Part shown: positions 34,048 to 41,140 of the stretch, piece after piece
Layout of the letters: each line of letters opens with the position of its first letter
How positions within the stretch are numbered: position 1 is the first letter of the stretch
Source: Amycolatopsis tucumanensis
Lineage (GTDB): Bacteria; Actinomycetota; Actinomycetes; Mycobacteriales; Pseudonocardiaceae
Assembly (NCBI RefSeq): GCF_021654135.1
Contig: NZ_JAKGSD010000003.1
Coordinates: forward strand, 111,391-175,390
Direction: 5' to 3'
DNA: 64,000 bases
Made by a program: the position numbers and the translations under genes
The notes under the pieces: generated by a model
Told to the model about the DNA's origin: nothing
What the model saw: the letters and a program-made list of their open reading frames with translations, nothing else
The model's database searches: none

Positions 34048-34910
34048 TGGGACGGCCGCTCACCCTCGCGCTCGCCCAGGTGCCGGGTCGCACCGATCTC
34101 GACGGGCTCGCCGCGCACGCCACGGCCACGATGCGGCGGTTCCCGGGCACCCGGCTGCTGGCCTACCCGGAACTGCACGTCACGGGCGAGTCCGAATTGG
34201 ACACAGTGGACAGCGTGGAACCACTGACCGGGCCACGGCACCGGTGCTTCGCCGAGCTGGCCGGGGACCTCGGCGTGTGGCTGTGCCCGGGCAGCGTCGC
34301 CGAGCTCGGGGACGACGGGCACGTCTACGACACGGCGGTGGTGTATTCGCCGGAGGGTGAGCTGGCCGCCGCCTACCGCAAGGTGTTCCCGTGGCGCCCG
34401 CACGAGCCGTTCCGGCCGGGCCGGGAGTTCGTCGTGTTCGCCATCCCGGGCGTCGGCCGCGTCGGGCTGTCCGTCTGCTACGACGCCTGGTTCCCCGAGG
34501 TCACCCGGCACCTGGCGTGGCTGGGCGCGGAGCTGGTGCTCAACGTGGTGCGCACCGACACCGCCGACCGGGCCCAGGAGATCGTGCTCGCCCGCGCCAA
34601 CGCGATCGTCAACCAGGTGTTCGTCGCGAGCGTCAACGCGGCCGGCCCGACCGGTCTCGGGCACTCGGTGCTGGCCGGGCCGGAGGGGCAGGTGCTCGCC
34701 GAGTTGCCCGGCGCGGCCGCCGGGGTGCTCACCGCCGTGGTCGACCTGGACGCGGTGACCGCCGTGCGGCGGCACGGCAGCTTCGGCGTCACCCGCGTGT
34801 GGGACCAGCTGCGGGAGGGCGACGAGCCGATCCCGATGCCGCTCTACGGCGGCGCGCTCACCCCGGCGGCCTGGGCCGCGGCGGAACAGCGGCGGACCAC
34901 GGAGGCGTGA
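34047..34910 (+). CDS. carbon-nitrogen hydrolase (nitrilase superfamily)
   Basis: A 287-residue nitrilase-fold protein with the complete Glu-Lys-Cys triad: Glu in LLAYPELHVTG (about 42), Lys in AAYRKVFPWRPHEPF (about 112), Cys in VGLSVCYDAWFPEVTRHL (about 147). The RYDAWFP-like context is closer to amidases and N-carbamoyl hydrolases than to true nitrilases. It would hydrolyse an amide or nitrile in the island's substrate. It begins in a TGATG overlap with the first HisD-like gene, so the two are co-translated. It ends just before the convergent LacI gene. Confidence 0.88.
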   Translation: MGRPLTLALAQVPGRTDLDGLAAHATATMRRFPGTRLLAYPELHVTGESELDTVDSVEPLTGPRHRCFAELAGDLGVWLCPGSVAELGDDGHVYDTAVVYSPEGELAAAYRKVFPWRPHEPFRPGREFVVFAIPGVGRVGLSVCYDAWFPEVTRHLAWLGAELVLNVVRTDTADRAQEIVLARANAIVNQVFVASVNAAGPTGLGHSVLAGPEGQVLAELPGAAAGVLTAVVDLDAVTAVRRHGSFGVTRVWDQLREGDEPIPMPLYGGALTPAAWAAAEQRRTTEA

Positions 34911-34913
34911 GGG

Positions 34914-35909
34914 TCACCGCGCCGCGTGCGTCCCCCGCGGCACCAGCTCCGGGGCGAACGTCACGCGGCGCGGCGCCTCCTCCGCGCTGCCGGAGATGCG
35001 TTCGACCAGCAGGTCCGCGGCCGCCTGGGCCATCCCGTCGAGGTCGTGGCGGACCGTGGTGAGGTCGAACGTCTCCCAGGACGCCATCGGCAGGTCGTCG
35101 AACCCGATGACGGTCAGGTCGCCGGGCACGTCGATCCCCAGGCGGCGCGCGGCGTTCATCGCGCCGATCGCGATCACGTCGTTGCCGCAGAAGACCGCGC
35201 TGGGACGGGAGTCCCCGGCCATCAGGTCGAGCAGGCCCTGGTAGCCGGTGCCGTAGTCGAACGGCCCGCGCCGCACGCGGTGCCGCGGCAGGCCGACCCC
35301 GGCCTCCGACAGGCCCACCCGGAACCCCAGTTCGCGGTCCCGCCCGGTGGTGGTCTCTGCGGGCCCGCCGATCAGGGCGACGTCGGTGTGGCCGAGCCGC
35401 ACGATCTCCTCTGCGACGAGCCGCCCGCCCGCCTCGTTGTCCACCACCGCGGCGTCGGCCTTGTCGTTGCCGGTCTCCCGGTTGAGGAACACGAACGGCA
35501 GCCCGCGCCGGGTCAGCTCGGCGGGCAGGGCGGAGCCGATGACCGCCGTGGTGAGCACGACGCCGTCGATGGAGCGGTCCAGCAGCCGCTCGGTCTCCAG
35601 CGCGGTTTCGCTGCGCTCGGTGAACAGCATCATCCGGTAGCCGTGCCGTTCGAGCGTGTCGTGCAGGGGGCCGATCAGGTGCGGGTAGAAGGGGTTGGTC
35701 AGGTCGGTGACGACCACGCCGATGCGGCGGGTCGAGCGCGTGGACAGGCTCCGGCCCGCCTCGCTTGGCACGTACCCGAGCGCTTCGGCCGCTTCGCGCA
35801 CCCGTTCCCGGGTGGCCGCGGAGACCCGGTGGTCGCCGCGCAGCGCCCGCGAGACCGTCGGCTGGGAGACCCCGGCGAGCCGGGCCACGTCATGACTCGT
35901 GATCGACAT
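34914..35909 (-). CDS. LacI-family repressor of the catabolic island
   Basis: A 331-residue LacI/GalR repressor. The N-terminal HTH is SITSHDVARLAGVSQPTVSRALRGDHRVS, with the hinge helix near residue 50-60; the periplasmic-binding-protein-like core runs from RRIGVVVTDLTNPFYPHL and includes FCGNDVIAIGAMNAARRLGIDVPGDLTVIGFDDL. Such repressors usually sense a sugar, polyol or small acid. The ATG at 35907-35909 was chosen because it begins the HTH; a 80-residue upstream extension is not LacI-like. Four matching operator motifs lie upstream of itself, the bicupin, the symporter and the SnoaL-like gene. Confidence 0.92.
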   Translation of the reverse strand: MSITSHDVARLAGVSQPTVSRALRGDHRVSAATRERVREAAEALGYVPSEAGRSLSTRSTRRIGVVVTDLTNPFYPHLIGPLHDTLERHGYRMMLFTERSETALETERLLDRSIDGVVLTTAVIGSALPAELTRRGLPFVFLNRETGNDKADAAVVDNEAGGRLVAEEIVRLGHTDVALIGGPAETTTGRDRELGFRVGLSEAGVGLPRHRVRRGPFDYGTGYQGLLDLMAGDSRPSAVFCGNDVIAIGAMNAARRLGIDVPGDLTVIGFDDLPMASWETFDLTTVRHDLDGMAQAAADLLVERISGSAEEAPRRVTFAPELVPRGTHAAR

Positions 35910-35934
35910 CGGCGCCCTCCCCGGTCCGGCCCTG

Positions 35935-35946
35935 TGCATACGCATC
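35935..35946. promoter_or_regulatory. LacI-type operator C (TGCATACGCATC)
   Basis: Twenty-five bp before the LacI start, in the divergent gap with the bicupin. Matches TGCATACG of the other three sites and suggests autoregulation. Confidence 0.7.
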
Positions 35947-35963
35947 CTAGCCGAATCGACCCC

Positions 35964-36003
35964 TTGACAGGCAACCGCGGGGATGATGGCATGCATACGT
36001 ATT
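35964..36003 (+). promoter_or_regulatory. bicupin promoter with LacI-type operator D
   Basis: TTGACA at 35964 is a good -35; the -10 is poorly defined near 35987. TGCATACGTATT at 35992-36003 covers the expected start region. ATGCATACGTAT is nearly symmetric and is the best match to the shared motif. Confidence 0.68.
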
Positions 36004-36027
36004 AACAACGACGTTGCGGAGGGTGTC

Positions 36028-37170
36028 ATGGTCAACGGCGAGGGGCGGGTCACGGCGGAGGAGCTGCGGCGCCGGACGATCCGGCGGGCCGATTTCGTGT
36101 CCTGCAACCAGGCGTTCATCGACTGCCGGACCCCGGGTTCGGACCGCAAGGAGAACTACTCGATGATCGGCCCGGGGGTGACGCAGAACCCGAACCAGGT
36201 GGTGAACCTGCGCGAGCCGCACGGGTTCAACATCGGCGCCGCGGCGATGCCGCACGGCATCACCAACAACCTGCACCTGCACTTCACGGCCGAGGTGTTC
36301 CTGTGCTTCCGCGGCGAGTTCCTGCTCCGCTGGGGCGCCGACGGCGACGAGGGCGAACTGGTGCTCCGCGAGGGCGACATCGCCTCGATCCCGACGTGGA
36401 TCTTCCGCGGGTTCACCAACATCGGCCCCGACGACGGCTGGCTGTTCACCGTGCTCGGCCACGACGACACCGGCGGCATCATCTGGGGTCCGTCGGTGCT
36501 GCGCGAGGCCGAGGGCCACGGCCTGTACCTGACCGCGGACAACCGGCTCGTCGACACCGTCGCCGGCGACGAGGTGCCCGACCCGGCCGAGCTGGTCCGG
36601 CCGATGGCCGCCGAGGACATCGCCGCACTGCCCTCCTACGACGCCGGCCGGATGCGCCGGCGGGTGGCCACCGCCGGCGACCTGCGGTGGTCCTCGCGGG
36701 CTCTGCTGGGCAGCGTCCTGCCCGGCGGGCGCGCCGAACTGGCCGCGGTGATCGGGTTCGGCATGACCGAGGACCGCGACCAGGAACCACGCGTCTACCA
36801 GCCGCACGGGCACAACGTGGCATGGCTGCGGGCGGAGCCGGGCGAGGGCGTGCTGCTGCACCGCCACGACGAGACGCAGGTCCTGATGGTGAAGGACGGC
36901 GAGTGGGAGGTGACGCTCAACCGGCACGACGAGGTGAGCGTGCGGCTGGGCCCGTGGGACATGCTGTCCGTGCCGCGCGGGGCGTGGCGCAGCATCCGCA
37001 ACGTGTCCGACTCGACGGCCAGCCTGCTCGTCGTCAACAGCGGGGACGGGCGCGTGCGCCTGGAGTGGGACGACGAGGTCGTCAAGGCGGCCGCCGACGC
37101 CGGGGTGGGCGTGGACCACAATGGCTACCTCGCGCCCTACCACCTGCTGCCGCGGCCGGCCGGGCGGTGA
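36028..37170 (+). CDS. two-domain cupin (bicupin) enzyme of unknown reaction
   Basis: A 380-residue protein with two cupin barrels. Barrel 1 has HGITNNLHLHFTAEVFLCFRGEFLLRWG and GDIASIPTWIFRGFTNIG. Barrel 2 has HGHNVAWLRAEPGEGVLLHRHDETQVLMVKDGEWEVTLN, then GPWDMLSVPRGAWRSIRNV. Both barrels keep His-x-His and a downstream acidic residue of the metal-binding motif, so one or both may bind Fe or Mn. Relatives of this size include gentisate- and quercetin-type dioxygenases and sugar isomerases; I cannot place it in one. It opens the second operon of the island and is co-translated with an alpha/beta hydrolase (GTGA overlap). Confidence 0.78.
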   Translation: MVNGEGRVTAEELRRRTIRRADFVSCNQAFIDCRTPGSDRKENYSMIGPGVTQNPNQVVNLREPHGFNIGAAAMPHGITNNLHLHFTAEVFLCFRGEFLLRWGADGDEGELVLREGDIASIPTWIFRGFTNIGPDDGWLFTVLGHDDTGGIIWGPSVLREAEGHGLYLTADNRLVDTVAGDEVPDPAELVRPMAAEDIAALPSYDAGRMRRRVATAGDLRWSSRALLGSVLPGGRAELAAVIGFGMTEDRDQEPRVYQPHGHNVAWLRAEPGEGVLLHRHDETQVLMVKDGEWEVTLNRHDEVSVRLGPWDMLSVPRGAWRSIRNVSDSTASLLVVNSGDGRVRLEWDDEVVKAAADAGVGVDHNGYLAPYHLLPRPAGR

Positions 37171-37871
37171 CGGCGCCGCCGGTGGTGCTCGTACCCGGCA
37201 TGCTGTGCGACGCGGACCTGTGGGCCGATGTCGACGTGCCGTCGCCGGTCGTGCACGCGGAGATCACCGCGCCGGACATCGGCGGCATGGCCGAGCAGAT
37301 CCTCGCCGCGGTCGACGGCCCGTTCGTGCTCGCCGGGCTGAGCCTGGGCGCGATCGCCGGGTTCGAGGTCGCCCGGCGCGCGCCAGGGCGGCTGGCCGGG
37401 TTCTGCGCCATGGCGACCAACGCGGGCGCGCCGCGGCGGGAGCAGCTGGCGGGCTGGGCGGAGCTCGACCGGCTCACCGCCGACGGCGGGTTCGAGGCGG
37501 CCGTCGCCCGGATCCTGCCGACCATGTTCGCCGAGCCGGATCCCGTGCTGCGTCAACGGTTTCTCGGCATGGCCGGTCGCGTCGGGCCCGCCGTGTTCCG
37601 GTCCCAGCTCGCCGCGCAAGCCACCCGGCGCGACGCCCACGCCGCGATCGCGACGCTGTCCTGCCCGGTCCTGGTGCTGTGCGGCGAACGCGACGCGCTC
37701 TGCCCGCCTGCCTTCCACCACAAGATCGCCGCGCACGCGCGGGACGCCACCTGCCACGTCATCCCCGGGGCCGGGCACCTGCTGACGCTCGAAGCCCCGG
37801 ACACCACGACCACCCTGCTGCGCGACTGGCTGCGCGGCCTACCGAAGGAGTTCCGATGCCCAAGGTCCTGA
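37167..37871 (+). CDS. alpha/beta hydrolase of the catabolic island
   Basis: A 234-residue alpha/beta hydrolase. VVLVPGMLCDADLWADV is the oxyanion-side loop. FVLAGLSLGAIAGFEVARRAPGRLAG holds the nucleophile elbow Ser (GLSLGA, about 78). CGERDALCPP supplies the acid, and PGAGHLLTLEAPDTT the His. It is close to the MhpC/3-oxoadipate-enol-lactonase-like hydrolases. It overlaps the bicupin by 4 bp and the second HisD-like gene by 16 bp. In the island it may open a lactone or release an acid after bicupin action; this is inference. Confidence 0.88.
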   Translation: MTAPPVVLVPGMLCDADLWADVDVPSPVVHAEITAPDIGGMAEQILAAVDGPFVLAGLSLGAIAGFEVARRAPGRLAGFCAMATNAGAPRREQLAGWAELDRLTADGGFEAAVARILPTMFAEPDPVLRQRFLGMAGRVGPAVFRSQLAAQATRRDAHAAIATLSCPVLVLCGERDALCPPAFHHKIAAHARDATCHVIPGAGHLLTLEAPDTTTTLLRDWLRGLPKEFRCPRS

Positions 37872-39157
37872 AATCCGCCGTCCCCGCCGAGCAGGTCGCC
37901 GCCCAGCGGGACGACGTCGCCGACCGCGTCCGCGGGATCATCGCCGACATCCGGGACCGCGGCGACGCCGCGGTCCGGGAGTACTCGGCGAAGTTCGACT
38001 CGTGGTCGCCGGAGTCGTTCCGGCTCTCCCCGGAGCGGATCGAGGAGATCGTCGCCCGCGTTCCGGCCCAGGTGCTGGACGACATCCGGTTCGTGCAGGA
38101 CCAGGTGCGCACCTTCGCCCGGCACCAGCGGGACTCGATCCGCGAGTTCGAGGTCGAGACCCTGCCCGGGGTCCACTTGGGACAGAAGCACGTGCCGGTC
38201 GCCGCGGCGGGCGCGTACGTCCCCGGCGGCCGGTACCCGCTCACCGCGTCCGCGCACATGACCATCGTGACCGCGAAGGTCGCCGGGGTGCCGCGGGTGG
38301 CCGCGTGCACGCCGCCGATCCGCGGCGAGGTGCCCGACGCCACCGTCGCCGCCATGCACCTGGCGGGCGCCGACGAGATCTACCTGCTCGGCGGGGTGCA
38401 GGCGGTGGCCGCGCTGGCCGTCGGCACCGAGACCATCGGGCGCGTCGACCTGATCGCCGGCCCCGGGAACGCCTACGTCGCGGAGGCCAAGCGGCAGCTG
38501 TTCGGCGAGGTCGGCATCGACCTGTTCGCCGGGCCGACCGAGGTGCTGGTCGTCGCCGACCACACCGCCGACCCGTTCGTCGTCGCGGTGGACCTGCTGT
38601 CGCAGGCCGAGCACGGGCCGGACTCGCCCGCGGTGCTGATCACCACCTCGGCGGACCTCGCGCGGGAGGTGCTCGACCACGTCGAGGCGCTGCTGCCCGG
38701 CATGCCCACCCGCGACTTCGCCGAACCGGCGTGGCGCGACCACGGCGAGATCCACGTGGTCGACTCGGCCGACGAGGCGTTCGCGCTGGCCGACACCTAC
38801 GCGTCCGAGCACGTCCAGGTGCTCACCGCGCAGCCGCGGCAGGCGCTGGAGAAGATGCGGAACTACGGCGCGTTGTTCCTCGGCCCGGGCACCTGCGTGT
38901 CCTTCGGGGACAAGGTGATCGGCACGAACCACGTCCTGCCGACGCGCGGCGCGGCCAGGTACACCGGCGGGCTGTGGGTCGGCAAGTACCTCAAGACCGT
39001 GACCTACCAGGAGGTCACCAGCAGCGAGTCGAGCGAGCGGCTGGGCGAGGTGTGCGGCCGGGCGGCGCGGGTCGAGCTGTTCGAGGGCCACGCGCGGTCC
39101 GGCGACGTGCGCGCGGCCGGGTTCCGGCGGGGGGAGCTGGCGTGGAACCCGGCCTGA
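37856..39157 (+). CDS. histidinol-dehydrogenase-family enzyme 2, HpsN-like
   Basis: A 433-residue HisD-fold enzyme. HLGQKHVPVAAAGAYVPGGRYPLTASAHMTIVTAKVAGV, AGADEIYLLGGVQAVAALAVGTETI, QAEHGPDSPAVLI, ASEHVQVLT, GTNHVLPTRGAARYTGGLWVGKYLKTVTYQEV and the final EGHARSGD cover the NAD, metal and catalytic residues. From family knowledge this closely resembles HpsN, which oxidises 2,3-dihydroxypropane-1-sulfonate to sulfolactate. No sulfolactate lyase or sulfonate transporter is nearby, so a different 1,2-diol-type alcohol is possible. The ATG at 37856 has AAGGAG upstream. It overlaps both neighbours, in one tight operon. Confidence 0.87.
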   Translation: MPKVLKSAVPAEQVAAQRDDVADRVRGIIADIRDRGDAAVREYSAKFDSWSPESFRLSPERIEEIVARVPAQVLDDIRFVQDQVRTFARHQRDSIREFEVETLPGVHLGQKHVPVAAAGAYVPGGRYPLTASAHMTIVTAKVAGVPRVAACTPPIRGEVPDATVAAMHLAGADEIYLLGGVQAVAALAVGTETIGRVDLIAGPGNAYVAEAKRQLFGEVGIDLFAGPTEVLVVADHTADPFVVAVDLLSQAEHGPDSPAVLITTSADLAREVLDHVEALLPGMPTRDFAEPAWRDHGEIHVVDSADEAFALADTYASEHVQVLTAQPRQALEKMRNYGALFLGPGTCVSFGDKVIGTNHVLPTRGAARYTGGLWVGKYLKTVTYQEVTSSESSERLGEVCGRAARVELFEGHARSGDVRAAGFRRGELAWNPA

Positions 39158-39906
39158 GCGGGCGCACCGCGCTGGTCACCGGCGGCGGCAACGGCCTCGG
39201 CCGGGCGATCGCCGTGGCGCTGTCGGAGGCCGGCGCGCGGGTCGTGGTGACCGGGCGGCGGCGGTCCAGTTTGGACGAGACGGTGGCCGCCCTGCCCGGG
39301 CCGGGACGGGCGGCGGTGTGCGACGTGGCCGACCCCGGCTCGGTCGCCGCGCTCGCCGCGGAGCTGGCGGACGAGGAGATCTCGGTGCTCGTCAACAACG
39401 CCGGCGTCGCGGGGCCGGTCAAGCCGCTGACCGAGGTCGAGCCGGACGAGTGGGACGAGGTGTTCGCGGTCAACGTCCGCGGCGTGTACCTGGTGTGCCG
39501 GGCGTTCCTGCCGCCGATGGTCGCGCGCGGGGCGGGGGACGTCGTGAACATCGCGTCGGTGAGCGGGAAGCGGCCGTTGCTGCGGCGCACCCCGTACTGC
39601 GCGTCGAAGATGGCGGTGATCGGGCTGACGGCCACGCTCGCGGGCGAGGTCGGGCCGCACGGGGTGGCGGTGAACTCGCTGTCGCCGGGGCCGGTGGCCG
39701 GGCCGCGCATGGAACGCAACTTCCGGCTGGAGGCCGAGCGCACCGGCGTGAGTTGCGAGGAGGCGGAGCGGGCTTTTGTGGGGCGGTCGGCGTTGGGCCG
39801 GATGGTGACGGAGGCGGAGGTGGCGGCCGGGGTGCTGGCGATGTTGCGGATGCCGGGGCTGTGTGCGGCGGACATCGACCTGTCGGCAGGGATGGTGGCG
39901 CGGTGA
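39142..39906 (+). CDS. short-chain dehydrogenase/reductase
   Basis: A 254-residue classical SDR. The cofactor motif is ALVTGGGNGLGRAIAVALSEAG (TGxxxGxG), VLVNNAGVAGP is the NNAG motif, and the catalytic Ser-Tyr-Lys are in NIASVSGKRP and YCASKMAVIGL. The residues after strand 2 (VTGRRRSSL) suggest NADP(H). It should oxidise a secondary alcohol to a ketone, setting up the aldol cleavage by the next enzyme. The GTG at 39142 lies 16 bp inside the HisD-like gene; the stop overlaps the aldolase start (GTGA). Confidence 0.9.
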   Translation: MEPGLSGRTALVTGGGNGLGRAIAVALSEAGARVVVTGRRRSSLDETVAALPGPGRAAVCDVADPGSVAALAAELADEEISVLVNNAGVAGPVKPLTEVEPDEWDEVFAVNVRGVYLVCRAFLPPMVARGAGDVVNIASVSGKRPLLRRTPYCASKMAVIGLTATLAGEVGPHGVAVNSLSPGPVAGPRMERNFRLEAERTGVSCEEAERAFVGRSALGRMVTEAEVAAGVLAMLRMPGLCAADIDLSAGMVAR

Positions 39907-40649
39907 GGACGCTGAAACAACGCCTGGCGGCGGGGGAGCGGCTGCTCGGCGGCCTGCTGCGGCTGCCGTCGGAAACGCTCGTCGAGATGGCCGGCGTCGC
40001 CGGGCTCGACTTCGTCGTGCTCGACTGCGAACACGGGCCCGCCGACCTGGTGCCGCTGCAGCAGCACGTCGTCGCGGCCCAGGCGCACGGGCTGGGCGTG
40101 CTGGTCCGGGCCGGGGCGGCCGAGCCCGCGCTCGTCCTGCGCGTCCTCGACCTGGGCGCGGATGGCGTGATCGTGCCGCACGTCGACACCGCGGAGCAGG
40201 CCAGGGCGGTCGTCGCGGCCGCGCACTACCCGCCGCTCGGCGAGCGCGGCTTCGCGACCTACAGCAGGGCAGGCCGGTTCGGCGCCCGGGACATCGCCGA
40301 GCACCTGTCGCGCTCCGCGGAGACCACGCTGGTCGTGCCGATGATCGAGACGCCGGAGGCGTGCGCGGCGGCGCCGGAGATCCTGGACGTGCCGGGCGTC
40401 GACGCGGTGCTGGTGGGTCCCGCGGACCTGTCGGTGGCGATGGGCCTGACCGGTGGTGCCGCCGAACCCCGCGTCCGTCAGGCGATGGCGGAGGTCGCGA
40501 ACGCGGCGGAGCGGGCGGGCAAGCCGATGGTGAGCATCGTGGGCGGCACGGCGCAGGCCGCGGCGGCCCCGCCGGGCGCGGTGATCTACAACCTGGCGCA
40601 CGTGCTGCTCCACACGCTGCGCGACCTGGCCGGTCAGTCCGGGCGGTAG
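39903..40649 (+). CDS. HpcH/HpaI-family class II aldolase
   Basis: A 248-residue HpcH/HpaI aldolase/citrate-lyase-like TIM barrel. FVVLDCEHGPADL carries the Glu-His that position metal and substrate, followed by GADGVIVPHVDTAEQA, VVPMIETPEAC (metal Glu) and VLVGPADLSVAMGLTGG (metal Asp). The usual VRVP segment reads VRAGAA. Family members split 2-oxo-3-deoxy- or 4-hydroxy-2-oxo acids into pyruvate (or oxaloacetate) and an aldehyde. It is the last gene of the operon and gives the pathway its likely exit into central metabolism. The 3' end overlaps the convergent SnoaL-like gene by 16 bp. Confidence 0.9.
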   Translation: MRTLKQRLAAGERLLGGLLRLPSETLVEMAGVAGLDFVVLDCEHGPADLVPLQQHVVAAQAHGLGVLVRAGAAEPALVLRVLDLGADGVIVPHVDTAEQARAVVAAAHYPPLGERGFATYSRAGRFGARDIAEHLSRSAETTLVVPMIETPEACAAAPEILDVPGVDAVLVGPADLSVAMGLTGGAAEPRVRQAMAEVANAAERAGKPMVSIVGGTAQAAAAPPGAVIYNLAHVLLHTLRDLAGQSGR

Positions 40650-41014
40650 GACTTCTCCGGCCAGAACGGCCACTCCTCGAACGCCCGGCACCGGCCGTCC
40701 CCGGCGAAGCGGATGATCCACAGGTCCCGGTACTGCTGTCGCGTGGGTTCGCCGTAGGTCACCTCGACCCGCACGACGGCGGTGTCCCCGTCGAGGGCAA
40801 CCGGTTCGCTGGTCATCCGGAAGTCCTCGTCGGGGCCGGTCCGCTCGGCCTCCCACATCGCGGCGATGGCCGGCAGTCCCCGCACCGGTTCGCGGTACGG
40901 GGACTGCTGGTAGGTCGCGTCCTCGGTGAACAGTTCCGCCAGGGCGCCGGTGCCCGGTGACCGCCACGCGCGCTCGTAGCCGTCGACCCAGGACCGCACT
41001 CGTCGCTCGTCCAT
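40634..41014 (-). CDS. SnoaL-like single-domain NTF2 protein
   Basis: A 126-residue NTF2-like protein: VRSWVDGYERAWRSPGTGALAELFTEDATYQQSPYREPVRGLPAIAAMWEAE is the standard first half and DLWIIRFAGDGRCRAFEEWPFWPEK the last strands. This is the usual length for a stand-alone SnoaL_2 family member. No catalytic residue can be assigned. It is convergent with the aldolase and ends inside it. It may be the last member of the island or unrelated. Confidence 0.8.
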   Translation of the reverse strand: MDERRVRSWVDGYERAWRSPGTGALAELFTEDATYQQSPYREPVRGLPAIAAMWEAERTGPDEDFRMTSEPVALDGDTAVVRVEVTYGEPTRQQYRDLWIIRFAGDGRCRAFEEWPFWPEKSYRPD

Positions 41015-41041
41015 CCGGTGAGTGTGGCACCGGACGGCGGC

Positions 41042-41140
41042 TCAGCGCGGCGGCCGCGCGTCCAGCAGCACCAGGACCGTGACGATCGCGGCGAGGACGA
41101 GCAGCGTGATCAGGGCCGCGTCGACCAGCAGGCCGGTCAT
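41042..41140 (-). CDS. 32-residue single-helix membrane peptide coupled to TerC
   Basis: The ATG at 41138-41140 overlaps the TerC stop (ATGA), and the product MTGLLVDAALITLLVLAAIV plus 12 residues is one transmembrane helix with a short basic C-terminal tail (LLDARPPR). The 4-bp overlap, single start and genome-like codon use support a real gene that is too short for routine annotation. In the same transcript as a riboswitch-controlled Mn-linked membrane protein, it could be a small regulatory subunit. No family is recognised. Confidence 0.6.
   Translation of the reverse strand: MTGLLVDAALITLLVLAAIVTVLVLLDARPPR

Noticed and set aside
32719..39157. HisD-family genes as part of histidine biosynthesis
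   Set aside because: No other his gene is nearby, there are two diverged copies, and the neighbours are catabolic enzymes with LacI and LysR control.
37856..39157. A complete DHPS/sulfolactate degradation pathway
   Set aside because: Only the HpsN-like enzyme fits. There is no sulfolactate lyase, sulfolactate dehydrogenase pair or sulfonate transporter, so the substrate was left open.
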